Notes under the pieces: generated by a model
Told to the model about the DNA's origin: nothing
The model's input: only the letters and a program-made list of their open reading frames with translations
Databases searched by the model: none
Shown here: in pieces, positions 40,736 through 49,268 of the stretch
Numbering within the stretch: the first letter of the stretch is position 1
Layout: each line of letters opens with the position of its first letter
Assembly: GCA_963974345.1 (NCBI GenBank)
Contig: CAXBBW010000005.1
Coordinates: 124,001-188,000, forward strand
Direction of reading: 5' to 3'
Origin: RHLJ01 sp963974345
GTDB taxonomy: Bacteria; Bacteroidota; Rhodothermia; Balneolales; Balneolaceae
DNA length: 64,000 nucleotides
Translations under genes and position numbers: made by a program

Positions 40736-42202
40736 ATGCCCAAAAACACCGTAAAAGACTCGGTTCTTCATACATCTTTTCAAAAGCAGATAGGCTTGAA
40801 AGGACTTGAAGAATTTATATCTGGCATCAACACATCCAATGCTCATCTTCAAGAATATCTAGCATTGTCTATTTCTATTCCTTCTGTTGATTTACTGGCA
40901 GTTATAGAGCAAGACAAACATAAGAATGGATTCCAATATTATTGGGAAAAACCAATTGATGATTTCTCGATCGCAGCTTCAGGTGAGTTTGAAAGAATTA
41001 TATCAAAAGGAGAATCACGTTTTAAGGATTCTTCTTCTAAAGGAAAAGAAGTACTTGGACGTGTTCATCATTTAAGTGGTATAAACCATCAAAATGCTAT
41101 TGTTCACCTTTTTGGCGGCTTCTCCTTCTTTGATGAAAATAACTCAACTACTTGGAATTCTTTTCAATCTTCTTCCTTTACTCTTCCTGAATGGATGATT
41201 ATTAAAGAAGGAAACTGTACTATTTTAACTTTTCTCGTCAAGCTTAACAGGAAAGATTCTTTAGATGACATTCTTTCTAGTATAAAAAATCAACTTTCAG
41301 AACTTGAGCATATCACTGCTGCTGATCAATACTCTTTAAATCCTAAAATTGATACTAAGTTTGAATTGAATGTTCCAGAAGATGATTCTAAAGAGCATTT
41401 AATGTGGATGGATACTGTCACCAAAGCAAAAAATGCGATTAATGATGGCGAATTTGAAAAAGTTGTTTTGGCGCGACAGTTAAAAATTAAGATTAATAAA
41501 AAAATTAAGGATACCTATATTCTCAACAGACTTCGGTTTCAATACCCTGATTGCTATTCTTTTTTAATTCGTCAAGATTCTGACTCTAGTTTTATCGGAT
41601 GTTCTCCAGAACGATTAGCCTCTTTCAATTCTAAATTTGTGCTTACAGAGGGATTGGCAGGAAGTATTTCCCGCGGGAAAACTGCTTCTGAAGATGCTAT
41701 ACTAGAGTATAATCTCCTTCACAGCAATAAAGATTTAAGAGAGCATGGTATTGTTTTAGAAGCGATTGAAGAAAATCTGGAGCATTATTCCGATGAGGTT
41801 AAACACCCAAAAGCTCCTAGTGTTAAAAAACTTTCTAATGTTCAGCATTTATATACCCCGATTACAGCAGTAATTAGAGATGGAGTCTCAAGAACTGAAG
41901 TATTGAAAACGTTACACCCTACCCCTGCTGTTGGAGGGTTTCCAAGAAATAAGGCTGTTAAATTCATTCAAGAGAATGAAGATTTTAATCGCGGCTGGTA
42001 TGCATCACCCATCGGTTGGATTAACGCTCATGGAAATGGGGAATTTATTGTTGCAATCCGAAGTGGATTAATTAAAAATGATGAAGTGCGTTTTTTTGCA
42101 GGATGTGGTATTGTGAAGGACTCTGATCCCCAAAAAGAATGGGAAGAAACAAACCTGAAATTTATACCCATGCTCTCAGCCCTAGAATATGCCGGAACGT
42201 GA
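40736..42202 (+). CDS. menF: Isochorismate synthase
   Basis: It converts chorismate to isochorismate, the first step of menaquinone synthesis. The chorismate-binding domain occupies the C-terminal 260 residues: FEKVVLARQLKIKI, SFIGCSPERLASF, LTEGLAGSISRGKT, LHPTPAVGGFPRN, RGWYASPIGWI and the ending FFAGCGIVKDSDPQKEWEET, with the expected acidic Mg ligands. I choose the ATG at 40736 over a TTG three bases upstream. Its 3' end overlaps menD by 14 bases. Confidence 0.93.
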   Translation: MPKNTVKDSVLHTSFQKQIGLKGLEEFISGINTSNAHLQEYLALSISIPSVDLLAVIEQDKHKNGFQYYWEKPIDDFSIAASGEFERIISKGESRFKDSSSKGKEVLGRVHHLSGINHQNAIVHLFGGFSFFDENNSTTWNSFQSSSFTLPEWMIIKEGNCTILTFLVKLNRKDSLDDILSSIKNQLSELEHITAADQYSLNPKIDTKFELNVPEDDSKEHLMWMDTVTKAKNAINDGEFEKVVLARQLKIKINKKIKDTYILNRLRFQYPDCYSFLIRQDSDSSFIGCSPERLASFNSKFVLTEGLAGSISRGKTASEDAILEYNLLHSNKDLREHGIVLEAIEENLEHYSDEVKHPKAPSVKKLSNVQHLYTPITAVIRDGVSRTEVLKTLHPTPAVGGFPRNKAVKFIQENEDFNRGWYASPIGWINAHGNGEFIVAIRSGLIKNDEVRFFAGCGIVKDSDPQKEWEETNLKFIPMLSALEYAGT

Positions 42203-43904
42203 TCCACAAAATCTGAATTTTTATTGGGCTACAACATTTGTTAGATCCTTATTCGAACAAGGAGTTCGTCATGTAGTTATTTCCCCTGGATCGCGATCTA
42301 CTCCATTAACTTTAGCTTTTGCTGCTCATCCTGGATTCGAAAAGCATATTATTATTGATGAACGTTCTGCGGCATTTACTGCACTCGGAATTGGAAAAGG
42401 ATATGGAATTCCTGCATGTTTAGTTTGTACATCGGGGACTGCAGTTGCTAATTACTTACCGGCTGTAGCTGAAGCTTCTCAATCTGGTATTCCATTAATT
42501 GTAGCTAGCGCAGATCGTCCTCCTCATCAACGAGGAATCGGTGCTTCTCAAACTATTGATCAAATTAAGATTTTTGGAGATTACCCTGTTTTCTTTCATG
42601 AAGTTGGTGAGCCTAAAGAAAGTGATAAAAGCATTCTTAGACTAGAACGAGCGGCCATTCAAGCTTTTCATAATTCAACATCAAAGGCTGGTGTCTCACA
42701 TCTTAATTTCCCTTTTTCTAAACCATTTGAACCTTCTTCAGAATTCTTAGAAAAGGTTGAAAAGGAAAATGAAAAACATGCTAAACAATCTTTTAATAGC
42801 TATAAAGCAAAGATTTCTTTAACTGAAATTGATGAGCAGTTTTGGTCGGATATAGTTTCTTCAGAATGTCCGGTTTTCATTGTTGGCCCAACACATCCAA
42901 ATGAATATTTAGACACTATTACTGAATTAGCCAAAGTTTTAAATGCTCCAATTTTAGCAGAACCTGGATCAAATATTCCTTCATCAAAATACACGATTAC
43001 TGGTTTTGATGGTTTTTTAAGAAATATCGGAATTGCTGAATCATTAAAACCTGACCTTATTCTACGATTTGGTGAAGAACCCGTTAGCAAGGCACTAATT
43101 AATTACATACTCAAAAATAATGACTGTTCTCACATTCGCTTTACTGCTTATTCTAGTCTGGAAGATGAATCGCTTACAGCTACTAAATATCTACCCTTAA
43201 TTGGTGAGTTATCTATACCTGAAATATCAGGATCTGCTGATAAGAGTTGGCTTAGTGAATGGAGAAAACATCAAAAAGAGTTTAAAGCTTTTCGAGAGAA
43301 TCAACTTCACCCATCCACTCCTTTAACAGATGGATACGTATTTCTAGAGCTGAATAATTTGATCCCAAAAAAGTCATTTCTAATGGTTTCTAATTCATTT
43401 CCAGTTCGTGATATTTCACTCTTTAGTGATTATGACGGGCGAGAAATCTATGTAAATCGTGGAGCAGCGGGTATAGATGGTATTACTTCAACTTTTTTTG
43501 GATTAAACAAATCGCTTAAAAAAGCAGGGGTTTTATTTATTGGCGATATCGCTTTTTTACATGATACCAATGCCTTATTAAACGCTCGTACTATTGTGGA
43601 TACTTTGTTTATTGTGATTTTGAATAATGGTGGTGGCACTATTTTCCGTATGCTTCCAATTAATTCTTACAAAAAGAAGTATTCTGAGTATTTCGAAACT
43701 CCCCAAAATATTTCTATTGCTGCACTTTGCAGAGCTAACAAAATTGATCATGCGCTTATTTCTCGCCCCGAACAATTAATCTCAAATTTTGAAGAACGAC
43801 TTGAAAAACCGGGGCTCCATGTTTTAGAATGTATAACTGATCCCGATTCTTCAATGGAGCTTAGGCATTTACTTTGGGATTACCCGGAATCGGATTCGGT
43901 ATGA
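42189..43904 (+). CDS. menD: 2-succinyl-5-enolpyruvyl-6-hydroxy-3-cyclohexene-1-carboxylate synthase
   Basis: The thiamine-diphosphate enzyme joins isochorismate and 2-oxoglutarate. VVISPGSRSTPLTLAFAAHP, the catalytic glutamate in IIIDERSAAFTALG, TSGTAVANYLPAVAEA and SADRPPHQRG are at the N terminus. FIGDIAFLHDTNALL and VILNNGGGTIFRMLP form the diphosphate/Mg site. The length of 571 residues is typical. It is coupled to menF before it and menH after it by overlaps. Confidence 0.95.
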   Translation: MPERDPQNLNFYWATTFVRSLFEQGVRHVVISPGSRSTPLTLAFAAHPGFEKHIIIDERSAAFTALGIGKGYGIPACLVCTSGTAVANYLPAVAEASQSGIPLIVASADRPPHQRGIGASQTIDQIKIFGDYPVFFHEVGEPKESDKSILRLERAAIQAFHNSTSKAGVSHLNFPFSKPFEPSSEFLEKVEKENEKHAKQSFNSYKAKISLTEIDEQFWSDIVSSECPVFIVGPTHPNEYLDTITELAKVLNAPILAEPGSNIPSSKYTITGFDGFLRNIGIAESLKPDLILRFGEEPVSKALINYILKNNDCSHIRFTAYSSLEDESLTATKYLPLIGELSIPEISGSADKSWLSEWRKHQKEFKAFRENQLHPSTPLTDGYVFLELNNLIPKKSFLMVSNSFPVRDISLFSDYDGREIYVNRGAAGIDGITSTFFGLNKSLKKAGVLFIGDIAFLHDTNALLNARTIVDTLFIVILNNGGGTIFRMLPINSYKKKYSEYFETPQNISIAALCRANKIDHALISRPEQLISNFEERLEKPGLHVLECITDPDSSMELRHLLWDYPESDSV

Positions 43905-44719
43905 ATCTCAAGGTTCGTGGCATATCGTATTATTTTCACATACATCAGGAAAAACAAGCTTTACCTTATCTCATTTTACTTCATGGCTTTTTAGGTTCAA
44001 GTTCCATTTTTGATACAATAATTAACGATCTTAAAAAGTACTGTAACCCCATTACCATCGATTTATTAGGGCATGGAAATACTGAAGGTGCTGAATTGCA
44101 CTATCGCTTCTCGACCAAAGAACAAGTAGCAGATTTAAGTAAACTTATTAATGAACAAATTCAGAATCCTGTTTTCTTGTACGGATACAGTATGGGGGCA
44201 AGATTAGCCCTTCAGTTGGCAATTCATCGTTCTGATTTATTATCTGGTTTAATCTTAGAAAGCGGAACGTTCGGAATTGAAGGCGAAACAGAACGACAAG
44301 CAAGACAAGCACTAGACGCCTCCAGATCAGATCAAATAATGGGGAATTTTCACGGATTTTTAAAGGAATGGAAAATGAAACCTTTATTTAGCTCTACGCT
44401 TTCAGATGAAGATTTAGCATCTGTTGTTAAGATTCAACAAAATCAAAACTCTACTTGGATGGCTAATTGTCTGCTTGGTTTTGGCACAGGAACTATGCCT
44501 TGTGTTCGTGAGCGGCTAGCTGAAATAATTTGTCCAACCCAACTAATTGCAGGTGAAAAGGATTCGAAATTTATTCGTATTAACCAAACCATGAATAAGG
44601 AAATTTCAGATTCGAATCTTATAATTGTTAAGGGCTCAAATCATAGAGTTCATCTTGAACAACCTCAAAAATGTGTTGAAATCACACAAAATTTCATTAC
44701 TAAACATCAACTATTATGA
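43901..44719 (+). CDS. menH: 2-succinyl-6-hydroxy-2,4-cyclohexadiene-1-carboxylate synthase
   Basis: The alpha/beta hydrolase eliminates pyruvate from the MenD product. LLHGFLGSSSIF (oxyanion region), DLLGHGNTEG, the nucleophile serine in YGYSMGARLALQLA, and the final histidine in KGSNHRVHLEQP are visible. The ATG at 43901 overlaps the menD stop (ATGA); upstream in-frame codons belong to menD. Its stop overlaps menB in the same way. Confidence 0.9.
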   Translation: MNLKVRGISYYFHIHQEKQALPYLILLHGFLGSSSIFDTIINDLKKYCNPITIDLLGHGNTEGAELHYRFSTKEQVADLSKLINEQIQNPVFLYGYSMGARLALQLAIHRSDLLSGLILESGTFGIEGETERQARQALDASRSDQIMGNFHGFLKEWKMKPLFSSTLSDEDLASVVKIQQNQNSTWMANCLLGFGTGTMPCVRERLAEIICPTQLIAGEKDSKFIRINQTMNKEISDSNLIIVKGSNHRVHLEQPQKCVEITQNFITKHQLL

Positions 44720-45552
44720 ACTGGATAACTGTAAAAGAATACGAAGACATTACTTATAAAAAATGTACCGGAGTCGCCCGAATCGCATTTAATCGACCTG
44801 AAGTTAGAAATGCTTTTCGACCTAAAACAGTTTTTGAAATGTATGAAGCTCTTTCTGATGCAAAAGAAGACAATGAGATTGGTGTAGTATTGATTTCTGG
44901 TGAAGGGCCGTCTTCAAAAGATGGAAAGTGGGCTTTTTGTTCTGGCGGGGATCAAAATGTTCGTAGTAAAACTGGCTATAAAGCTGATGATGGGATTCCT
45001 AGACTAAATGTTCTTGAAGTTCAACGGTTAATCCGGTTCATGCCTAAAGTAGTAATTGCGGTTGTACCAGGCTGGGCTGTAGGAGGTGGACATAGTCTTC
45101 ATGTAACTTGTGATCTTACTTTAGCGAGCAAGGAACATGCTATTTTTAAACAAACAGATGCTGATGTCGCAAGTTTCGATGGTGGTTTTGGTTCTGCGCT
45201 TCTTGCTCGACAAACAGGACAAAAACGGGCACGCGAGATTTTCTTTTTGGGAAGAAATTATTCAGCCCAAGAGGCTTTCGAAATGGGAATGGTAAACGCA
45301 GTAGTTCCTCATAATGAACTCGAAGATACTGCGTTCGAATGGGCACAAGAAATCTTGGGGAAAAGTCCTACGGCTATCAAAATGATAAAGTTTGCATTCA
45401 ACCTTATTGATGATGGTCTTGTTGGACAACAAATTTTTGCAGGAGAGGCTACTCGACTTGCTTATATGACTGATGAAGCTGAAGAAGGTAAAAAGGCCTT
45501 TCTTGAAAAAAGAAAGCCAGATTGGAGTAAATTTGGGAGATCACCATCTTAA
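44716..45552 (+). CDS. menB: 1,4-dihydroxy-2-naphthoyl-CoA synthase
   Basis: The crotonase-fold enzyme closes the naphthoate ring. FNRPEVRNAFRPKTV, WAFCSGGDQNVRSKTGYK, VPGWAVGGGHSLHVTCDLTLAS, QTDADVASFDGGFGS and the C-terminal KKAFLEKRKPDWSKF are all typical. It comes last of the four men genes here; menC, menE and menA are not visible. The presence of the men pathway points to a menaquinone respiratory chain. Confidence 0.95.
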   Translation: MNWITVKEYEDITYKKCTGVARIAFNRPEVRNAFRPKTVFEMYEALSDAKEDNEIGVVLISGEGPSSKDGKWAFCSGGDQNVRSKTGYKADDGIPRLNVLEVQRLIRFMPKVVIAVVPGWAVGGGHSLHVTCDLTLASKEHAIFKQTDADVASFDGGFGSALLARQTGQKRAREIFFLGRNYSAQEAFEMGMVNAVVPHNELEDTAFEWAQEILGKSPTAIKMIKFAFNLIDDGLVGQQIFAGEATRLAYMTDEAEEGKKAFLEKRKPDWSKFGRSPS

Positions 45553-45563
45553 CTAACAGAACT

Positions 45564-46049
45564 ATGACTATTGGACAATTTTTTTCAAAACTACGAATAC
45601 TTTATTTCGTCTTCATTAGTAGCTTAATTCCGATTTTTTTTATTTCACTTTTTTATAATGATTTAATTCTACTTGATTTCGGTCGATCAATTTCAACCCT
45701 AATTGCATACGGAGTAGCATTCATTGGTATTTCAACAGTCGGGTTAAGTTTCCTCATCTTCAAGTTCTTTACTTCAAAAGCTGATGAACATTCTGAATTA
45801 ACAAAGAAGCTTACTATCTACCATCAAAGTTATCTTTTAAGATCTGCCATTATTGAAGGAATGGCATTATTAACTGCTGTAACTTTTGCACTAACCCACC
45901 AACAATTTCTCCTAATTATATCTGCTTTATATATTGGGTTATTAATATTTATAATACCCTCAAAAAAAGAAGTGAAAAATGTCTTCAAATTATCTGTAAC
46001 TGACCAGATGAAACTAGATAATAATTCCCATGAAATTACTATTCCTTAA
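45564..46049 (+). CDS. Four-helix membrane protein, function unknown
   Basis: The 161-residue protein has four hydrophobic segments (about 14-33, 43-67, 94-113 and 116-131), a short basic loop after the second helix, and a hydrophilic C-terminal tail. No family motif is recognised. It starts 11 bases after menB and is probably cotranscribed, but it does not look like the prenyltransferase MenA, which would have more helices and aspartate-rich motifs. Confidence 0.7.
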   Translation: MTIGQFFSKLRILYFVFISSLIPIFFISLFYNDLILLDFGRSISTLIAYGVAFIGISTVGLSFLIFKFFTSKADEHSELTKKLTIYHQSYLLRSAIIEGMALLTAVTFALTHQQFLLIISALYIGLLIFIIPSKKEVKNVFKLSVTDQMKLDNNSHEITIP

Positions 46050-46075
46050 GACATATCGGTAAGCAATAAGTGTAA

Positions 46076-46966
46076 TTAATTTTTTGAGTATACAGGAATA
46101 TCAGAAATTTTAAGTCTGTATAAATCTCCGTTTTCTTCCGTTATTATCAAATCATCATCAAAGAAAGTAATAGATTCAACTTGTTCAACTCCACGGATTG
46201 GTTGACGGTAAATATTCCCTTTAAAAAAGACTTCTCCTTCATTTAGATCAAATAACCATATTGCATTGTAAGTAAGTACAACTAGTTGAGATTCGTCATA
46301 AGAAATATCAGCGGCGGTTACTTGCCCTCGAAATTTGAAGGAAGAGGTTTCTTGTAAAATATTCACTTTTTCAGATGATGGGTCAGCAAGTAAGAAAAGT
46401 TTTGCCTCTCCACCACTTTCATTTTTAGTGATGATATAGATTTTTCCATTTTTCATAAAAATGGCTTCTGCATTGTAGTTATCTTCTATTAAAAGACTAA
46501 GTACACCATCTCTTTTAGGATACCTGATCAGATATTCCTCTAATACTTTTGCTTCATCTGCATCAGGTTCTGGCTCTTCAATAATTAAAATCTTTAAATT
46601 CTCTCTACAATGACAATTATTACCAAAATCGGCTAGAATTAGCGTTCCTTCATCCCCGTTGGCTATGTCTTCCCAATCTTCGTTCCTAGCTCCTTTTATT
46701 TCTGCCCCTTTATAATTTTTCTCTTTTGATTTAATCTCTCCATCTACATTTATCGCATAGATGTGATCCTTTGTACCAGAATCGCCATGTACCCAATAGG
46801 TGTCCTCATACTTTCGACTTTTTACTATCCCTGAAACTTCATCTCTTGCAGGCTCATCAATCCTTTTATATGCTTCAAGTTTGATGGCTTTTACCTTTGT
46901 AGCTTGAGCTAAAGAAATACCATTTGTAGTAAAAAAAATCAGAATCAACCAAATGATCTTTTTCAA
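46076..46966 (-). CDS. Exported beta-propeller-like protein with a DWEDIA motif
   Basis: A TTG at 46966 gives a proper signal peptide (MKKIIWLILIFFTTNGISLAQ) and removes overlap with the divergent GNAT gene, so I prefer it to the ATG at 47014. The mature protein is built of repeating four-strand units: DEVSGIVKSRKYEDTYWVHGDSG, NEDWEDIANGDEGTLILADFGNN (two blocks near residues 45 and 95), YIITKNESGGEAKLF and SITFFDDDLIITEENGDLYRL. This is a propeller typical of extracellular proteins annotated as phytase-like or SdiA-regulated-like. No catalytic residues are evident. Confidence 0.65.
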   Translation of the reverse strand: MKKIIWLILIFFTTNGISLAQATKVKAIKLEAYKRIDEPARDEVSGIVKSRKYEDTYWVHGDSGTKDHIYAINVDGEIKSKEKNYKGAEIKGARNEDWEDIANGDEGTLILADFGNNCHCRENLKILIIEEPEPDADEAKVLEEYLIRYPKRDGVLSLLIEDNYNAEAIFMKNGKIYIITKNESGGEAKLFLLADPSSEKVNILQETSSFKFRGQVTAADISYDESQLVVLTYNAIWLFDLNEGEVFFKGNIYRQPIRGVEQVESITFFDDDLIITEENGDLYRLKISDIPVYSKN

Positions 46967-47006
46967 AATTCTGTACTTTTTGTAATTATTAAATTTATGG
47001 ATCAAA

Positions 47007-47288
47007 ATGAACATTCAACACGAAGAATCAAATACTAAAGGCGCTTTCTTTTTTGAAAAAGATGATGTCAGAATTGCTGAAATGACATACACCAAAAATG
47101 GTGACTATAGAATAATAATTGATCATACTGAAGTTTCTGAGGCACATAAAGGTGAAGGTCTTGGAAAGGCTTTAGTTTTTCATTCGGTTGAATATGCACG
47201 TGAAAAGAGCTTGAAAATTTTACCCCTCTGTCCTTATGCTAGGGTTGTTTTCAGAAGGAATAAAGAAGAATTCAGTGATGTAACCTAA
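47007..47288 (+). CDS. Small GNAT-type (YidJ-like) N-acetyltransferase
   Basis: The 93-residue protein is a minimal acetyltransferase of the Acetyltransf_CG type: DVRIAEMTYTKNGDYRIIIDHTEV, the acetyl-CoA loop AHKGEGLGKALVFHSVEYAR, and CPYARVVFRRN. It is cytoplasmic; the substrate is unknown. It is divergent from the propeller gene and converges on dnaJ. Confidence 0.88.
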   Translation: MNIQHEESNTKGAFFFEKDDVRIAEMTYTKNGDYRIIIDHTEVSEAHKGEGLGKALVFHSVEYAREKSLKILPLCPYARVVFRRNKEEFSDVT

Positions 47289-47331
47289 AAACCAGTGGGC
47301 ATTTAGCTTGCACACCACTACTGGGTTTAGG
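47284..47331. terminator. Candidate bidirectional terminator between the GNAT gene and dnaJ
   Basis: An imperfect long stem joins CCTAAAAACCAGTGG to CCACTACTGGGTTTAGG, spanning the gap between two convergent genes and starting within the GNAT stop codon region. The T-runs are weak, so this is tentative. Confidence 0.45.
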
Positions 47332-47335
47332 TCTT

Positions 47336-48508
47336 TCAACCAAAAACATCTTTCATCTTCGAAAAGAATCCTTTTTCTTCTTTTGTTTGATTGGAAGCGT
47401 CAAAATTTTCAGCACCTTTCAAACTTTCTACGGCTTTCTTTTCTTTATCATTAAGCTCACGGGGGATATAAACATTCACTCTAACAAATTGATCCCCTTC
47501 TCCAGAATTATTAAGTCCAACAATACCTTTGCCTCTCATTCTTAACAATTTACCTGGCTGAGTACCTTGCTCAATTCTTAATTTTGCTTTTCCTTTTAGT
47601 GTTGGAACCTGAACTTCTGTACCTAATACTGCATCAGGTATACTGAGAGCTAAGTCGTAATAGATATTATTTCCTTCTCTGATAAAATGCTCATGCTCTT
47701 TTTCTTCGATCAAAACAATCAAATCACCAGCTTGACCGCCACGTCTTCCTGCATTTCCTTGACCACGAAGAGTTATATAATTCCCATTAGAAACTCCAGA
47801 AGGAATATTTACTTTAATGGTTTCTTCCCCTTTATTTCTACCTTCTCCTGCACAAGTTTTACACTTATTCTTGATGATTCTGCCATCACCTTGGCAAGTA
47901 GGACATGGTTGTTCACTTACCATTTGGCCAAGCATAGTTCTAGTTACCTGTCTTACTGCTCCCATTCCATTACAGGTACCACACGTTTCAAAATCTGATT
48001 CTGTAGCCGCACCAGTTCCTGTACAAGTGTCACATACAATCTGCTTTTTTACCTTTAGAGTTTTATCAACACCGAAGGCTATTTCTTCTAAGGTAAGTGG
48101 CATTCTGATTTTCATATCTGAGCCTGGCGTTCCTGGCTGACGTCGTCCTCCTCGGGATCTACCTCTTCCTCCTCCAAACATATCATCTCCGAAAAATCCA
48201 CCGCCGAAGATATCTCCGAATCTGCTAAAGATATCTTCCATATCAAACTCAACACCTGCACCGCCGCCGAATCCGCCTTGGTTGTTTACGCCAGCATGTC
48301 CATATTGATCGTATCGAGCTCTTTTTTGAGGATCACGTAGTATTTCATACGCCTCCGCAGCTTCTTTGAATTTTGTTTCTGCACTAGCATCTCCTTTATT
48401 TCTATCGGGATGGTACTTCATTGCCTGCTTTCGATATGCTTTTTTTAGCTCTGCTTCGCTAACGCCTTTACTTACGCCTAGTATTTCGTAATAATCTCTT
48501 TTACTCAT
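47336..48508 (-). CDS. dnaJ: Chaperone DnaJ
   Basis: The type I DnaJ has the J domain with HPD at 33-35 (KYHPDRNKGD), then a Gly/Phe-rich region, four zinc-finger repeats (CDTCTGTG, CGTCNGMG, CPTCQGDG and CKTCAGEG), and C-terminal substrate-binding domains. The 390 residues are complete. It stimulates DnaK and lies 8 bases after grpE in the same operon; dnaK is not in the window. Confidence 0.97.
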   Translation of the reverse strand: MSKRDYYEILGVSKGVSEAELKKAYRKQAMKYHPDRNKGDASAETKFKEAAEAYEILRDPQKRARYDQYGHAGVNNQGGFGGGAGVEFDMEDIFSRFGDIFGGGFFGDDMFGGGRGRSRGGRRQPGTPGSDMKIRMPLTLEEIAFGVDKTLKVKKQIVCDTCTGTGAATESDFETCGTCNGMGAVRQVTRTMLGQMVSEQPCPTCQGDGRIIKNKCKTCAGEGRNKGEETIKVNIPSGVSNGNYITLRGQGNAGRRGGQAGDLIVLIEEKEHEHFIREGNNIYYDLALSIPDAVLGTEVQVPTLKGKAKLRIEQGTQPGKLLRMRGKGIVGLNNSGEGDQFVRVNVYIPRELNDKEKKAVESLKGAENFDASNQTKEEKGFFSKMKDVFG

Positions 48509-48516
48509 GAATAGCC

Positions 48517-49101
48517 TTATTCGCTTACAATTACTTTTGCGTGCTTAATTACTTTATTTCCAATTTTGTACCCGCCTTCCAGAACTTGAAGTACAGTATC
48601 ACTTTTAGTTTTCTTATCTGGAGCAGGTTGCCTTAGCATAGCATCGTGAAGGTTTACATCAAAGGGTACACCTGTCTCATTAATAGCTTCAACGCCATAT
48701 TTTGTTAAAACCTCTTCGAACTTATTTGCAACAAGTTTCACACCTTCTAAAAAACTTTTTTCAATATTATTACCTTCAGAAGCTACCAATGCTCGTTTCA
48801 TATCTTCTGTAATTGGAAGAAAATCTTCTAAAGCTGCTATTTTAGCGTCTTCAAAAAGTGCTACTCTTTCTCTTTGTACTCGTTTCCTTACATTTTCGAG
48901 TTCAGCTGCTTTCCGTAATACTGAATCTTTTGCTTCCGAAAGCTCTTTTTCTAATTTTTCAATTAACACTTCTTTTTCATCTCTTTTTTCTTCGGCAGGA
49001 ACTTCCTCTACTTCAGATTCGTCAATTTTCTCAGTTAATTCTTCATCAAGAATTTCTTCCTGCTCGTCGTTTTCAGCTTCTTTAATATTATCAGCGCTCA
49101 T
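48517..49101 (-). CDS. grpE: Nucleotide exchange factor GrpE
   Basis: GrpE acts on DnaK. I take the ATG at 49101 (MSADNIKEAENDEQEEIL); a longer frame from 49218 would include the promoter region. An acidic disordered start is followed by a long coiled coil (EKLEKELSEAKDSVLRKAAE) and the beta-wing region ending VLEGGYKIGNKVIKHAKVIVSE. The promoter candidate sits about 40 bases upstream. Confidence 0.95.
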   Translation of the reverse strand: MSADNIKEAENDEQEEILDEELTEKIDESEVEEVPAEEKRDEKEVLIEKLEKELSEAKDSVLRKAAELENVRKRVQRERVALFEDAKIAALEDFLPITEDMKRALVASEGNNIEKSFLEGVKLVANKFEEVLTKYGVEAINETGVPFDVNLHDAMLRQPAPDKKTKSDTVLQVLEGGYKIGNKVIKHAKVIVSE

Positions 49102-49138
49102 CTTTTTGAATAAATTGATTTGATTTTTGTTCTTACTA

Positions 49139-49154
49139 AGCAAATATAATGCCA
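49139..49154 (-). promoter_or_regulatory. Candidate grpE-dnaJ promoter, -24/-12-like
   Basis: On the minus strand the sequence TGGCATTATATTTGCT matches the sigma-54 pattern (TGGCA, 6 bases, TTGCT) with the right GG-to-GC spacing. It also contains TATATTTG, a perfect Bacteroidota -7 box (TAnnTTTG), but without a well-placed -33 TTTG. Either way it lies 38 bases upstream of the grpE start. Confidence 0.4.
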
Positions 49155-49221
49155 GTCGATCAATAAATTTTATGGCTGACAAAGTTACTCCTTTTGTATT
49201 GGAATAACTTGCGGACATAAA

Positions 49222-49249
49222 AAAAGCCCTGTATAAATACAGGGCTTTT
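49222..49249 (-). terminator. Terminator of the TonB-dependent receptor gene
   Basis: A 12-bp stem, AAAAGCCCTGTA/TACAGGGCTTTT, with a 4-base loop is followed on the minus strand by TTTA. It lies 20 bases beyond the receptor's stop codon and upstream of the grpE promoter. Confidence 0.88.
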
Positions 49250-49268
49250 AAGGAATTTATTTGATCAA

